NCBI GenBank assembly: GCA_023313575.1
Contig: JAJTTP010000021.1
Location: 644,695 to 708,694 of the forward strand
Length of the DNA stretch: 64,000 nucleotides
Direction: 5' to 3'
DNA from: Eutypella sp. D-1
Lineage: Eukaryota > Ascomycota > Sordariomycetes > Xylariales > Diatrypaceae
Shown: in pieces, positions 46,007-57,019 of the stretch
How the letters are laid out: each line of letters opens with the position of its first letter
Position numbering within the stretch: position 1 is the first letter of the stretch
Made by a program: the position numbers and the translations under genes
The notes under the pieces: model-generated
The model's database searches: none
Told to the model about the DNA's origin: nothing
The model's input: only the letters and a program-made list of their open reading frames with translations

Positions 46007-47500
46007 TCAGCTCCTCAGCGCCTCGATGTCGTCGACCTCCTTGACGGCCTCGGGAGTCAGGATCAGAGGGTTATCGTCGCCAACGCACACACTATCCTCT
46101 ATCCGGATACCGATGCCCCAGAAGCGCTCGGGGAACCTCGTGTCACCATCAGGGACATAGACGCCGGGCTCGACCGTTACACAGTGGCCAGCGCGCAGGG
46201 GCACGCTGCGCGGGTAGCCGGGGACGTCGTGGACGTCGAGGCCGACGTAGTGGCCGACGTGGTGGGGAAACAGGCGGTCCATGGCGTCACCGACGAGGTC
46301 GAAGCCGAGGTCGCGCAGCTGATCGCGTAGCGCTGTCTCCGTCACGCCATGTAGTCGATCCAGCGTCAGCCCCGCGCTCGCCCGGCACAGGCTTATGGCC
46401 GACTGCTGCGCCCGTAGCACCGCCTCGTACAGGTCGCGCTGCGCGTCCGAGAACCGCCCCGACGCCGGCCACGTCCGCGTGATGTCCGTCACGTACCCGC
46501 CGTACTCCCCGCCCGCGTCCACGAGCACCAGCTCCTCCGCGCCCACCGCCCCGCTGTTCTGCACATAGTGGATCAGCGTCGCCTTGCGGCCTCCCGCTAC
46601 CACAGGGATGTAGGCTGGCCCGTCCAGCCCCGCACGCTGGTACTCGTAGTCGAGGAAGGCGGCCAGATCCTTCTCGTACCGCCAGGGCTGACGCATGGCG
46701 TCGGTGAGGGCGCGGCCGGAGTCCCGGCCCGCGCGCCGCATGTTGGCGACCTCGGCGGGCGACTTGATCGCGCGTAGGGCGTTAACGTGGGGGCGTAGGG
46801 GCGCGATGGTGGCGCTGGGCGCAACGGTGCGTAGTAGATTGCCGATCGTGGTCGGGGCACCGCTCTGCGTCACCTCGGCGTCGGTGTAGATCGTGGTGAC
46901 GCCGCGCAGGGCAGCGGGCAGCAGGTGCTCGGCGCGGGCGATGTCGCCGACTTCGTCGGCATTCCAGACGTCGCGGGCGGCGTCGACACCGCTCCAGGGC
47001 CCGCTCCACTGCTCCGCGCGCGGGTCCTTGGGACGGCAGTACAGGTGGAATTCGTAATCCGCGGGGCCGTCGCCGGTCCGGCGTAACACGGTGAGGGACT
47101 CGGGCTCGGAGAAGCCGGTCAGGTAGAGGAAGTTGGACTCCTGGCGGAAGGCGTGGAAGACGGCGCCGGACCGGTACTTCACGGTGGAGGAGGGCAGAAA
47201 CACGGCGGAGTCTCGCGGCAGCGAGCGGCATAGGGCCGCCCGCCGCTCATGGAACTCGACGGCGGTTATGCCCGGGGTCAGCTCGCCGGCGGCCAGTAGA
47301 TGCGGGTGCGTTTCGTGCACGGGCTGGCCGAACAACATCTGGGATGCCGGCACAACATTCGTGGAGTACGGGCGCCTCGCCGGTCCTATGTGTGCCTTGG
47401 GAAAAGATCCTGCGATTACCACCCGTCTAGGGGTGATCTCTAGTCGCCGCCGTCCAACATGACGACTCAGTTGCCTCAACGGCAACTGCTTGAGATTCAT
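46007..47500 (-). CDS. ICP55: Icp55-type intermediate-cleaving aminopeptidase P (mitochondrial)
   Basis: Single exon, 497 residues. M24-family metallopeptidase that removes one N-terminal residue after the mitochondrial processing peptidase has cut, stabilising imported proteins by the N-end rule. The N-terminus is Arg-rich without acidic residues for its first 20 residues, fitting a mitochondrial presequence. An aminopeptidase-P N-terminal domain follows (VFLPSSTVKYRSGAVFHAFR; ESNFLYLTGFSEPES). The catalytic domain shows the five metal ligands: D328 and D339 in VDAGGEYGGYVTDITRTWP, H417 in HHVGHYVGLDVHD, E444 in VTVEPGVY and E468 in GIRIEDS. The spacing matches aminopeptidase P. A typical QPVHETHPHLL segment comes just after the presequence. 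Divergent from DBF4. Confidence 0.95.
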   Translation of the reverse strand: MNLKQLPLRQLSRHVGRRRLEITPRRVVIAGSFPKAHIGPARRPYSTNVVPASQMLFGQPVHETHPHLLAAGELTPGITAVEFHERRAALCRSLPRDSAVFLPSSTVKYRSGAVFHAFRQESNFLYLTGFSEPESLTVLRRTGDGPADYEFHLYCRPKDPRAEQWSGPWSGVDAARDVWNADEVGDIARAEHLLPAALRGVTTIYTDAEVTQSGAPTTIGNLLRTVAPSATIAPLRPHVNALRAIKSPAEVANMRRAGRDSGRALTDAMRQPWRYEKDLAAFLDYEYQRAGLDGPAYIPVVAGGRKATLIHYVQNSGAVGAEELVLVDAGGEYGGYVTDITRTWPASGRFSDAQRDLYEAVLRAQQSAISLCRASAGLTLDRLHGVTETALRDQLRDLGFDLVGDAMDRLFPHHVGHYVGLDVHDVPGYPRSVPLRAGHCVTVEPGVYVPDGDTRFPERFWGIGIRIEDSVCVGDDNPLILTPEAVKEVDDIEALRS

Positions 47501-49153
47501 GTTGGTGGAATGTAGTTATGTTGCATAACTCATTTACTGCATCGTGACTATGTGTTGTTTAGCCAGGAATGTCCCGATGTCAAGCTGGCCGATGATAATA
47601 TCAAACTGTGGCGTTCTGAGGCCTTGGTGTTAAGCGTTGGAGCCAAATTTGGCAGTTTCTGGTAAAGCTGACGATGAAAGCCTCAAATTTCAGCCTCAGT
47701 CCAAAAATTTGTCATGTATATTAAGTACTTTGTAAGTGGTTGCTATGCTGCTGCCCGGTGCAGGGATTGATGGTGGGGTTATAGTGGGGTAATGAGGAGA
47801 AAAGGCAGAAAGGGGCCATATAAATATTTTTATTCCTGTCAAAAGCGGTTATTTGTTTTTAAGTCTTTTTTCTGATGTTTTTGATGTCATTGCCTAATTC
47901 AGTTAGAGATTATTAAAGCTTATCTGCTAATCTCACTTAAAAGCTTAACTAGGAATTGCTAGTGCTAGTTATCCTTTCGGCTTGGTACCATTTATGAATC
48001 CCAATGTATAAAAACCCCATCTTAGCTTAGCTCTTACCTGGTAACAATATAGCATAACCCGTTATAGGCATTTTCATCATATCTTTTCTTAGGTACTTAC
48101 TTGTGGTATGCATGTAGGAATATTTGACCTGATAACGTTCAATGTTGGAACTGAGGCTGTAACATACCTACCAAGGTGCCAAAGCTCAACCATTATTCAT
48201 TTGCCTTAGACACCTCACCACACACTTCCAAATTAGTTTGAGGAATTGATTCACGTGTCTTTTGTACAATTGAACGCATTCGAACTTTTTTTCAATGCCT
48301 ATCTTGTCTTAATGCTGCTATAATTGGTGGGTAATAGGCGGCCCACCGGGTAACCTAGACGTGTTATTCTGGGTACCTAAGTACTATTCGCGTGTTTTTG
48401 TGTTACGACGCCAAGCCCACCAGGAAGCGTCGCCAATGCCATTTTTGGCCTTAGTTTGACGCAGGCTCAGTCGCGTGCTCCTCCACCAACGCCAACACTG
48501 AAAACCAAAACCAACATTGATCAGAACCAACAGTTGGTGCAAAGTTATCCAACCCAAAACTTCACCGTGCAGCTCAGGCCGATTCCAGCACCCGACCCCT
48601 CCCCTTCGTCTTCCTAACATTTCCTGCTGGACCAAGCCTACTTGCCTCGGTAGACAGAGGACAGGCAGCCTAGACAACCACCAACTAACCAACAATCAAC
48701 ATCAATTCACCTACTTCGTACATATCCATCCCTCTCTTGTCTTGTCCACTTCTCTTCTAGGATACACGGTTTAGCAGCTTGACACGGATCAGATCACGTA
48801 TCGCGAATATTTTCAAGCTGATACACCATACACGTCCAACTCTAACTAACTACACATACCAAAGCAATACCCCAAAGCAAGGCACATCAACTACTCCAGG
48901 CTTTAATTTGAATCTCTAGCTTTAGTCTCCTCTCCTCTCCTCTTTCCTCCCTCACCTGTCAATTTGACTTGATATCATTCATCCATTATTCACCCGCCCG
49001 ACCCTACCGGCACCAATCAGATCATACCTTGATTACAATAGATCAGTCCAGCAATAACAAATTTCTCAAACCTCCACTCCCCCCCATAATAACATGACAA
49101 TATAATCCAAGTCACCATAGGTTTAAGAGTAGGACATCAGGACATCTCATTAT
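47501..49153. promoter_or_regulatory. divergent intergenic region between ICP55 and DBF4
   Basis: About 1.65 kb holding both promoters. The left half is AT-richer; the right part (about 48700-49150) is C/T- and CA-rich, as expected for a long DBF4 leader. I saw no perfect ACGCGT cell-cycle box. A GGTACCTAAGTACT stretch lies near 48371-48384. Confidence 0.45.
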
Positions 49154-51409
49154 ATGGCAACAGTATCTCTATCACCAAACCCTCTCCCCTCTTCCCTTTC
49201 CACCATGTCTAACCCTACTCGTCGGATTCCCCTCTCTACCAACCATAATGCTGCAAACTCACCACTCCGGCCCACTGGCACCAATTCAAACAACTATGCT
49301 GCCCTCAAGCATAAACGCTCCATGGCCCAGATTCAGAGAGAAGAACAATATGGCCAGCCACCACCTGCCAAGAAGCAAATGTTGGATGCTACCGGCGCCC
49401 AACGCCTGCTAAAGTCTCCTTCCCAGCAGCAACCACGAGTGACTAAGAATCAATTCGTCCTTCAGCAGAAGCGAAACTACAACGGCAGCAACAGCTACGA
49501 GAGCAAGGTGGCCAAGGAGAGATCCGCTCATGTCCAACAGCAGACGCAACAGCATGCCGATTCTGCCTCGACAAAAATCACCGAGAAAGATATCGAGACC
49601 ATTGTCAACTGGCAGAAGCACCACCGTACCAGGTTTCCTAAGATGGTCTTCTTCTTTGACCACGTATCCGAGGATGTTCGGAGGAAGCTGGCCAAGGATA
49701 TCGCTTCTCTTGGTGCTGTAAGTAAAACCAGGATGACAATACTGCTTTTTCTTGTTGCTATGGTGTTCCTGGTTAGCTGACATCCCTATTCCATTAGCGT
49801 GAAGAAAAATTCTTCTCCATCGATATCACTCACGTGGTGACGACCCGCTCCATCCCTCAGGGGGGTGCCAGTGCCAGCCAACACGAAGCCACCGATGCTC
49901 ACGCTGATAAGAACGCGGATAGTCACGGTAATGACCAAGAGCAGGAACAGGTGCAGACAATTAACCCGTCGCTACTTAGCAGAAACTCGCAGCCGCCGCA
50001 GCCTGCCGTAAAGAGGAAGCTATTTGATGCTGAGCTACGGAATCGGAAACTCCCTGTGGTGGCCCAGGATGAGTCTGTCAGGAGGCCCAAGAAGATGACC
50101 GACGTTCTCGTCCGTGCTCGGGATATGGGCAAGAAGGTCTGGACTTTGGAGAAGCTTCAGCGGATGCTGGCTCTGCTTCTCGAGCCGGACCCATACGTTA
50201 GTGCCGCTCTTGCCTATGGTCCCAGAACTGCTTCGGCCCCTGTATACGAGTCTCGACAAACCGAGGACCGTAACCTGTTGCGTTTGCTGCACAATGAGCG
50301 TGTCAATGGCCCCTCGGATCGGGATCCTACCGTTGTCGCTCGGGAGCTGCATCATTTCAAGGGCCCGTACATTTACATCTACGATATGGATGAGAAGCAG
50401 AAGCCCATCATGGTTAGAGAATATGAAAAGGTGGCCGATAAGTCTGCTGGCCAGTGGCCGCAATTTCGCACTGCTGCCATGGGACGTTGCCCGTTCGTGG
50501 AGGACTGCGAAGTCAGGGAGTCGAGGCCACGACCCAAACCGAAGCCGCAACCAAGGAAACCCGTTGTCGAACCAAGAGCCGTCCTCCAACCTCCCGAGGT
50601 ACCTCGCCTGAAACCCGTCACGGGCAAACGAACCCTGAGCGAGATGGAAAATGTCATGAACGCCCACAGCCGAAAATCGAGCAACGCCTCGACTGAGCTT
50701 ATGAACCCCCCCAAGGCTGTCGAGGGCAGGATGGAATTTAGTGCCAACGCATTTACGGGCCGTGCCGCAACTGGCCGTATGCTGGGTGGTGAGCCTGTCG
50801 CATCAGGAGTTCAGCCGTCGAATGTCACGTCTGCGATCCGATCCCAGATGATATCCTCGACTGCCGCCACCCCTGGTCTCATTACGGGCCTGAGCAAGGA
50901 GGTCCACGGCCTCCAGCGTCAAGTTCTGAAGCGAAACACCCCTCATGCATCGCAAGACCCTAGCTCCCGACGTACCGTGGAGACAAGTTTCCGAGAGGAG
51001 TCTGCAGCTAGGAGGTCATTTACACTTGGTCGAACATCGAGCAGGGTCGAGGTGGCCGAAAAGAGCGGTGCGAGCAAGGAGAGCGCCGGCTCTAGACCGG
51101 TCTCCCAAGCAGAAAAGCGCGTCGAGAAGCCCAAGAAGGACCTGAAACCTGGCTACTGTGAAAACTGCCAGGAGAAGTACGACGATTTCGACGAGGTGAG
51201 TAATTATATATACCTTTCTAGCACTGGGCGACCAAAACTAATCAGCAATGCAGCACATTGATAGCAAGAAGCACCGTCGATTTGCGGACGACCCGCACAA
51301 CTGGGCAGAGTTGGACGATCTACTTTCTCAACTCGAACGTGTCTCGAAGCACAAGCCATATCCGATCCAAGTATCAACACCCCCCGTCTACGAGGAGGCC
51401 GAATGTTGA
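49154..51409 (+). CDS. DBF4: Dbf4-type regulatory subunit of the Cdc7 kinase
   Basis: Activates the Cdc7 kinase that phosphorylates the MCM helicase to fire replication origins. Three exons: 49154-49717, 49798-51195, 51254-51409 (introns 49718-49797 and 51196-51253), giving 705 residues. Motif N, the BRCT-like block, spans the first splice: RFPKMVFFFDHVSEDVRRKL, then after the join REEKFFSIDITHVVTTRSIP. Motif M lies near residues 370-430 (FKGPYIYIYDMDEKQKPIMV and PQFRTAAMGRCPF). Motif C is a CCHH zinc finger completed only by the last splice: C642 and C645 in YCENCQEKYDDFDE, then H655 and H661 in HIDSKKHRRF. A second ATG at 49205 (MSNPTRRIPLSTNHN) begins where family members usually begin and may be the real start, shortening the protein by 17 residues. 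Regions between motifs are disordered. Confidence 0.94.
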
Positions 51410-53306
51410 TAGTCGCTCGTTACAACCACACCCTTTCCTTGACTACTTCACTATCTCGATTCGAATGCTACTGTATTCGCTCACCGGATGCTAACTATAC
51501 AACCAAATATTACGGCCGTGAATACTTGTTCTCACCATCTGCAGTACTCGTAGTGCGATGATACCCTTTTCGAGTCTTTCTTTCGGATATATTGGGGCCC
51601 CGGGTCACAAATTCTTTTTTTCTTGCGACTACTTTTGAAGGGGCCCCGGAAGATATCAGCATTTCAAACAAATTCCAACTGCATGGCATGGCGTATTGGG
51701 CATTCTCCGTCTTTTTTTGCACTCCACTATCCACCACACCTTCACCAAACATGAGAGCACACGTTAGCCGAGCTATGCGCTTGCATTGGCGGTGAAGATA
51801 AACATCTGTCTTTGCATTTTCAACTCGAGAGATCTGGTGGATGGACCCATCTGAACACGAACGATATAACGCATCGGGAGTTGGACCTGTATACTTTCAA
51901 GAAGGTGCGCTGGGACGGAAGCACCTGGGTCGTTGCTTGCAACTGGGTCTCACTAGAGGTGTCTCTATTTCCCCTTGGATGGGACATGCAAGCTTCCGGC
52001 CTTCCCCCGTGAATAAAACAAAAACATAAAATACATATACTTAATACAGCGGAGTAGTTATTGTAGATATATGGAGAGAGAGAGGAGTGGAGATCGGTGT
52101 ACGTACGTTTTTCTTGGGAGTTGGAGTTTCGTACATGTCTCTCCCCTTCGTGCACATTATACAATGTGCATCGCATCGCCTTGCGAGGCTTTTGTGGATG
52201 CTTTTGTTCGTTTGTGGGGGGCTGAGGGGTGTTGGCGGCCCCGGTTGAGGTTCTAGAGGGAAGGGAAGGGAAAGATAAGACAAGGCAAGGCAAGGCAAGG
52301 CAAGGTAGGGTACAACTACGAAATAAATCATGAACTTTTCTACTCTTGCGACGGTCTCGTGATATGTGTGATCTTGATCATGAGTATGAGCGTTAAGTGT
52401 TGGTACACCTCGAGTAGGGAAGGTAGCTCAACTACCCTACCTACTTAGTAAGTACATGGATAAATCAAGATCGCTTATTCTAGTTCCCCAGCAGGTCTTG
52501 CTCTTAACGCGAAAGAGTTCAGCTGTACAAGAGTAGCTATATATTGAGCCAGAGGAGGGAGGGTATTCCCCAGCTGTCCAGTTTACGTAGTATATCCAGC
52601 ATCGATTGCCTGACTCCTACGCGTGTGCACTAATATTTCATTCGTACGATATGTCTCCCATCCCCTTAATTCTGTATGTCATAATTGAATCTGTCCCGGG
52701 CCATGAGAAGGATGTCAATCCGGGTTGTGCTGAGCCTGCGGGTAGCTGGTGATGTTCTGCTATATCGTGTTAATGGCGAATGGCATAGCGAATACCTTGA
52801 TATCTTGTCAAGTAGAACGCCACACCTTCAGCCACACTAGTGCAACTCAAATGCTGCCTGTCTGAACCCCACCAGGTCAGCGTTCGGCGTTGCCCCACCA
52901 AATTATCACCCTGCTGGGCCAAACAATCATCATTGCAGCATTACTCATCCCCTTCAACTTCAATTTCATCAACACAGCTGTGCAAAGTTCTCTCTTGGTA
53001 GGCCAGGTGAGTGCTTGGTGGATCAGAGATTATTGTGCATTTTAAAATCTCAGCCTTGATCGCTGGCAGCAAGCAAGCAAATAAATCAAGTCATAGACTT
53101 TGTGTTGCTCCGCCCTCTCTTTTAGATCTTCTCATCTTTACTTCGGCTTTGTTTCAGTTTCGGAAGGTAACGGTAGGGAGGCACACCTGCTAGCTGACCC
53201 CGAAAACCACACTTTTATCTGCTGCGGCTCTTGCTTGCTTCTCGCGTGAGATAGAAGGCGACATCACAGCACAGCGCAGCCACACCCACACATCAACTCC
53301 CAGAAG
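51410..53306. other. intergenic region between DBF4 and ATG12
   Basis: About 1.9 kb with the DBF4 3' flank and the ATG12 promoter. It holds a CAAGG tandem repeat at 52281-52305 and a TACCTACTTAGTAAGTACAT run near 52439-52458. A GGGGCCCC-type dyad appears twice (near 51595 and 51640). No coding frame is supported. Confidence 0.6.
52281..52305 (+). repeat. CAAGG pentanucleotide repeat (5 copies)
   Basis: Five perfect copies of CAAGG in the space between DBF4 and ATG12. Confidence 0.95.
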
Positions 53307-53988
53307 ATGGAATATCCCGATGTGCCCTCGAACTCCCCTTCTCCCTCGCCAACTCCACGCGGAGGAGGGGGAGGAGGGGCCACAGGAAGTGGCGGCGACT
53401 CGCCGACGCAAATCCCCTCGCGACCGGCGTCGCCGGAGCTGCCCCTGACGATGACGGCGTCCGCGATCCTGACTTCGCTACCACGTGACGCGTCGTCGGC
53501 GCTGGCATCGGCCTCGAGACCGTCCGCGTCCCAGGCCGCATCTGCAGGCCCCGGCAACGCCAACGCCGATACCGACGCCGACCGCAAAGTGGTGGTGCGC
53601 TTTAAGGCGGTCGGGGGCGGAGCACCGCGGCTGCGACGCGATCTCCGCAAAATCGGCGCCGCGCAGCGCTTCGAGTCCGTCGTCGTGCACCTCCGGCGCG
53701 CCCTCCGCCTCGCCGACTCCCAGGGCCTCTTCTGCTACGTCAACAGCGCCTTTGCACCCGCCCTCGACGAGGTTGTGGGGAACCTGCACCAAGTGAGTTT
53801 CTTTTCATGTTTGTTCTCTTTTCCCTCGCCTTGTCGTCCCGTGAAGGGTAGGGATGCGTGATTGCGTCATCTATTTCACCATGTATCCGGAAATATAGGA
53901 TGGCCTAGTATTAATCTCACAACAGTGCTTCAAGGACTCCAACGATCAGCTCATCGTTGCTTATTCGATAACGCCCGCTTTCGGATGA
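53307..53988 (+). CDS. ATG12: Atg12, ubiquitin-like autophagy modifier
   Basis: Ubiquitin-like protein that is conjugated through its C-terminal glycine to Atg5 and drives Atg8 lipidation on the growing autophagosome. Two exons: 53307-53792 and 53926-53988 (intron 53793-53925), giving 182 residues. The first half is disordered (Ser/Pro/Gly/Ala-rich). The ubiquitin-like fold starts near [20 protein letters not shown] and continues with [19 protein letters not shown] and [19 protein letters not shown]. The short second exon supplies [20 protein letters not shown] and ends exactly at the glycine needed for conjugation, with the stop codon directly after it. Without the splice the protein would lose this glycine. 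It is convergent with the ketopantoate hydroxymethyltransferase gene, 151 bases away. Confidence 0.96.
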
Positions 53989-54139
53989 AATTGCTCTTAT
54001 CTATTCTATCTATTAGAGTCTAAAGACAAAAACATGCTACCTAGTATTTCGGAACGCCCCTCTCGATGCCGACGGTAGACCCGCTTCGTATCTACGCCTC
54101 TCCCCGTTCTATTCGCGGTACTTAAGATGGCCAAGCCCT
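53989..54139. terminator. shared 3' space between convergent ATG12 and PANB
   Basis: Only 151 bases separate the two stop codons, so the 3' ends of both transcripts must form here or overlap. It is moderately AT-rich, with TATCTATTCTATCTATTAG near 53999-54017 that could serve as an A/T-rich end-forming element. Confidence 0.35.
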
Positions 54140-55307
54140 CTAGGTCTCCTTCTCCTCGATTGCCTTAGTAAAGGCCTTGAGCTCCTCATCAGAAATCGGA
54201 TAGGTATGCTCCGGGGCAGGGTATTGCCGGGTCTTCACATCGTCTCGGTACGCCTCTATGGCGCGGAGGCTCTCGCTCCAGACGTCGCCGTACTTCTTGA
54301 CGAACTTTGGCAGGAAGCGCCCCGGAGGGAAGTGGCCAGTCATGTCCACCTGCACGAGCACCTGACCCGAGCAGCCATTGCCGGACCCGATGCCGATGGT
54401 GGGCATGGAGAGACGCTGGGTGATGGCGGCGGCGACTTCGGCGGGAACGGCCTCTATGACGGCAGCGAAGCTACCTGCCTCCTGCACGGCCAGGGCGTCG
54501 TCCAGCACGGCCATTGCCCCATCACGCGTCTTCCCCTGTACTCGGAACCCCCCCAGCGCGTTCTGCCGCTGCGGCGTCAGGCCTATGTGCGCCAGCACCG
54601 GGATCCCCGCCGACGTGATCTTCCGGATCGTCGGCGCCATTTCCCGACCCCCTTCCAGCTTCACCCCCTGCACCCTTCCCTCCTTGACGAACCGGATTGC
54701 CGTCTGCAGTGCCTGTTCCGGCGACACCTCGTACGACCCCATCGGCATGTCGCCTACCTGTAATTTTGTGTTAGAGAAAAAATAAAGGACTGGGTTGTTC
54801 ATCGTTGTTATCACAACTCACCGTGAAGGCTGACCGCGTGGCGCGGGCGACGGAGCGGCAGTGCACGAGCATCTCGTCGACAGTGACTTCGGAGGTATCC
54901 TGCATGCCGAGAGCGACCATGGCCAGACTGTCGCCGACGAGCACGACGTCGACGCCTGCGGCGTCGGCAACGTGCGCACTTGGGAAGTCGTGCGCCGTGA
55001 TCACCGCGATGGGCTCCCCGCGCCTGCGCATCGCTCGAAGCGTCCCCACTGTCACCTTCTTCCGCGGGGGTTCCGGCGGCGACAATGCGCTGCCCATGGG
55101 CGAGTGCGAGCTCCACCTTTGTTGCTGTCGTGGTTGTGGGAATGTTGATGGCGGTAAGGGTTCTGCGACGCTAGCCAGAAGTGCCAAGGGGGCGGTGGCG
55201 GTGGCGCTGTGCGACCGGACGCCGGAGCCGGCACCCCGACAACGTAGCAACGGGGCACATGACCTCCCGAACATGCGCATGGTCGGGTGCATCGCTGGGT
55301 GCGACAT
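54140..55307 (-). CDS. PANB: ketopantoate hydroxymethyltransferase (pantothenate biosynthesis)
   Basis: Makes ketopantoate from alpha-ketoisovalerate and methylene-tetrahydrofolate, the first committed step to pantothenate and coenzyme A. Two exons: 54822-55307 and 54140-54757 (intron 54758-54821), giving 367 residues. The first 75 or so residues are basic and Ser/Ala/Pro-rich, fitting a mitochondrial presequence. The core starts at KKVTVGTLRAMRRRGEPIAV. Substrate and metal-binding features are ITAHDFPSAHVADAAGVDV, VLVGDSLAMVALG, and after the splice VGDMPMGSYEVSPEQAL, VKLEGG and AHIGLTPQ. The active-site region AAVIEAVPAEVAAAIT and IGIGSGNGCSGQVLV are both present. An alternative start at 55280 (MRMFGRSC) would shorten the presequence by nine residues. 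Yeast calls this ECM31. Confidence 0.95.
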
Positions 55308-57019
55308 GGCTTGGAGAGGGGGGGGCACGTGATGCGATGTGCACGTATGTAGCGCAATTGACAGTCCGACGGTTACTACCGGGGGCGGAAATGTTTTAAA
55401 AAAACAGGTCAAAAGGGGAAAGCGAATAGAAATGGATGTTTTTTTATGTGCTGTGGTTGATGGAATCAATTCATGTTAACCCAAAAATTTTCCCTCAAAA
55501 AATTTAAGAAAGGAAAGAAAGAGGGAAAAATTTTTCTTCTCAAGTCTGACCCCAATTGCCCCGGGAGGCCGAAATGCTCTGCTTTTATGCCTCTGGTCAT
55601 GATAATATTTGCCGCGTACAATTGAGACCCTTTGGTGGTGATTTTTCTTCCCCTGCTTGGTTGGTTAGTTCGTAGGTACGCTAGCCCGCTTACTTAATAC
55701 GTAAGTACCTAGAGTATGTACACCGACCTGCGTTACTTTACTCCGGACCTCGGCTCCCCCATCTTTGGACGTCTTGGCGAACCAAGGCCGAGCGGAATAA
55801 TGCTAAACTAGAAGCGGAGTAGCGCATTATTGTTGTTACCCGGATAAGGAGAAGAGGTACCGACAAGGGGAGTTACCTATAGTGGATACAATAATTAAGG
55901 GGCTAAGGGGAATAGAGAACAGGAGAAGACACTGCACTATTCCTGGTAGGCAATGACTGCGTTCAGGACGCTCCGTCATAACTCCTATATGGATAGTAAA
56001 GTGCTTAAGTTTATTGAGATTAATGAGCCTATTGGTGAAAATAGGGTTTGAGGTTAACATTATTTGTCCGACGGCTAGATACTTTGAGTATTAACTGCCA
56101 ATAAGGTAGCGGCGAGCTGTCCCAGATCTCGAAAACATCTATGGTATCTCATATATACTGCTAACTACTATTCTTATGCATCTCTCACTCGGATTTGGTA
56201 CGCGCCCACTCACGCCATCTTCTAATGCGGCTCAACTTGAGGTTCACTATCGCGAAGGGATGCAAGTCAACAAAATTCGCTGGCATCTCGCAATAGCAAT
56301 CCCCCGTCAGCCTGGCTCCCGGGGACGAGGAAACACTTCGAATGATGTGTATGACTTGTACGATACGTGACAGAAATCAGATAGTTCGACTGGCAGCACG
56401 CGGAGTCGAGCATCTGGTAAGAAAACTGCCACCGTGATCCGGCTGCTAGGAGTAATGCCTCCGAATTTCTCGCCTCTCAGGGTTTCTGCGTTACTAAAAG
56501 TCAGTCCATAGTAGATGTACATACTATACAGAGGTGAATCTTCCCGACGACCCTTGCTAAATATTCATTCCATGGATAACTAGCGCTTGACGGAATGCTT
56601 CACAGAGACGCGACTAGTCGGGAATCTGGTCGTCTTTCGACTTTATCCGAATTTCTAAGAAGATACCAGTATCGCGGGGTCATGCTATCCAGGCCAACTC
56701 AGGCGTCTTCTCGACCATACGAGAGGCTGCTACTGGCGGCAGACTGATACATCTAGTATGCAGCAATTTCTCGATTTGGTATTTCGCTCCAAAACCCAAC
56801 CTGAGTAGACAACGCACAAAGAATCCCGCATGTGGTGTGTAGACTTAATGCCCAATAATCTCTAATAATTGGCCTACCTGATATGGCGTGTCACACGGGG
56901 GGGTATCCCCATATAGGATCGGCACTGCCAAGGACCTGTTGGCTGCCAAAAATGGAGATAAGAATATATGGCGCCAACGGGCGCTAAAATGGATATAACA
57001 GACTGGAGATATAACCACC
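55308..57019. other. flank between PANB and the AT-rich block
   Basis: About 1.7 kb of ordinary composition: PANB promoter on the left, then sequence without a supportable gene. TACGTAAGTACCTAG lies near 55699-55713. Composition becomes AT-rich abruptly at the right end. Confidence 0.55.

Noticed and set aside
1..57000. Secondary-metabolite, toxin or defence gene cluster
   Set aside because: None of the genes is a synthase, tailoring enzyme, NLR-like or toxin gene; the set is housekeeping genes with no common pathway.
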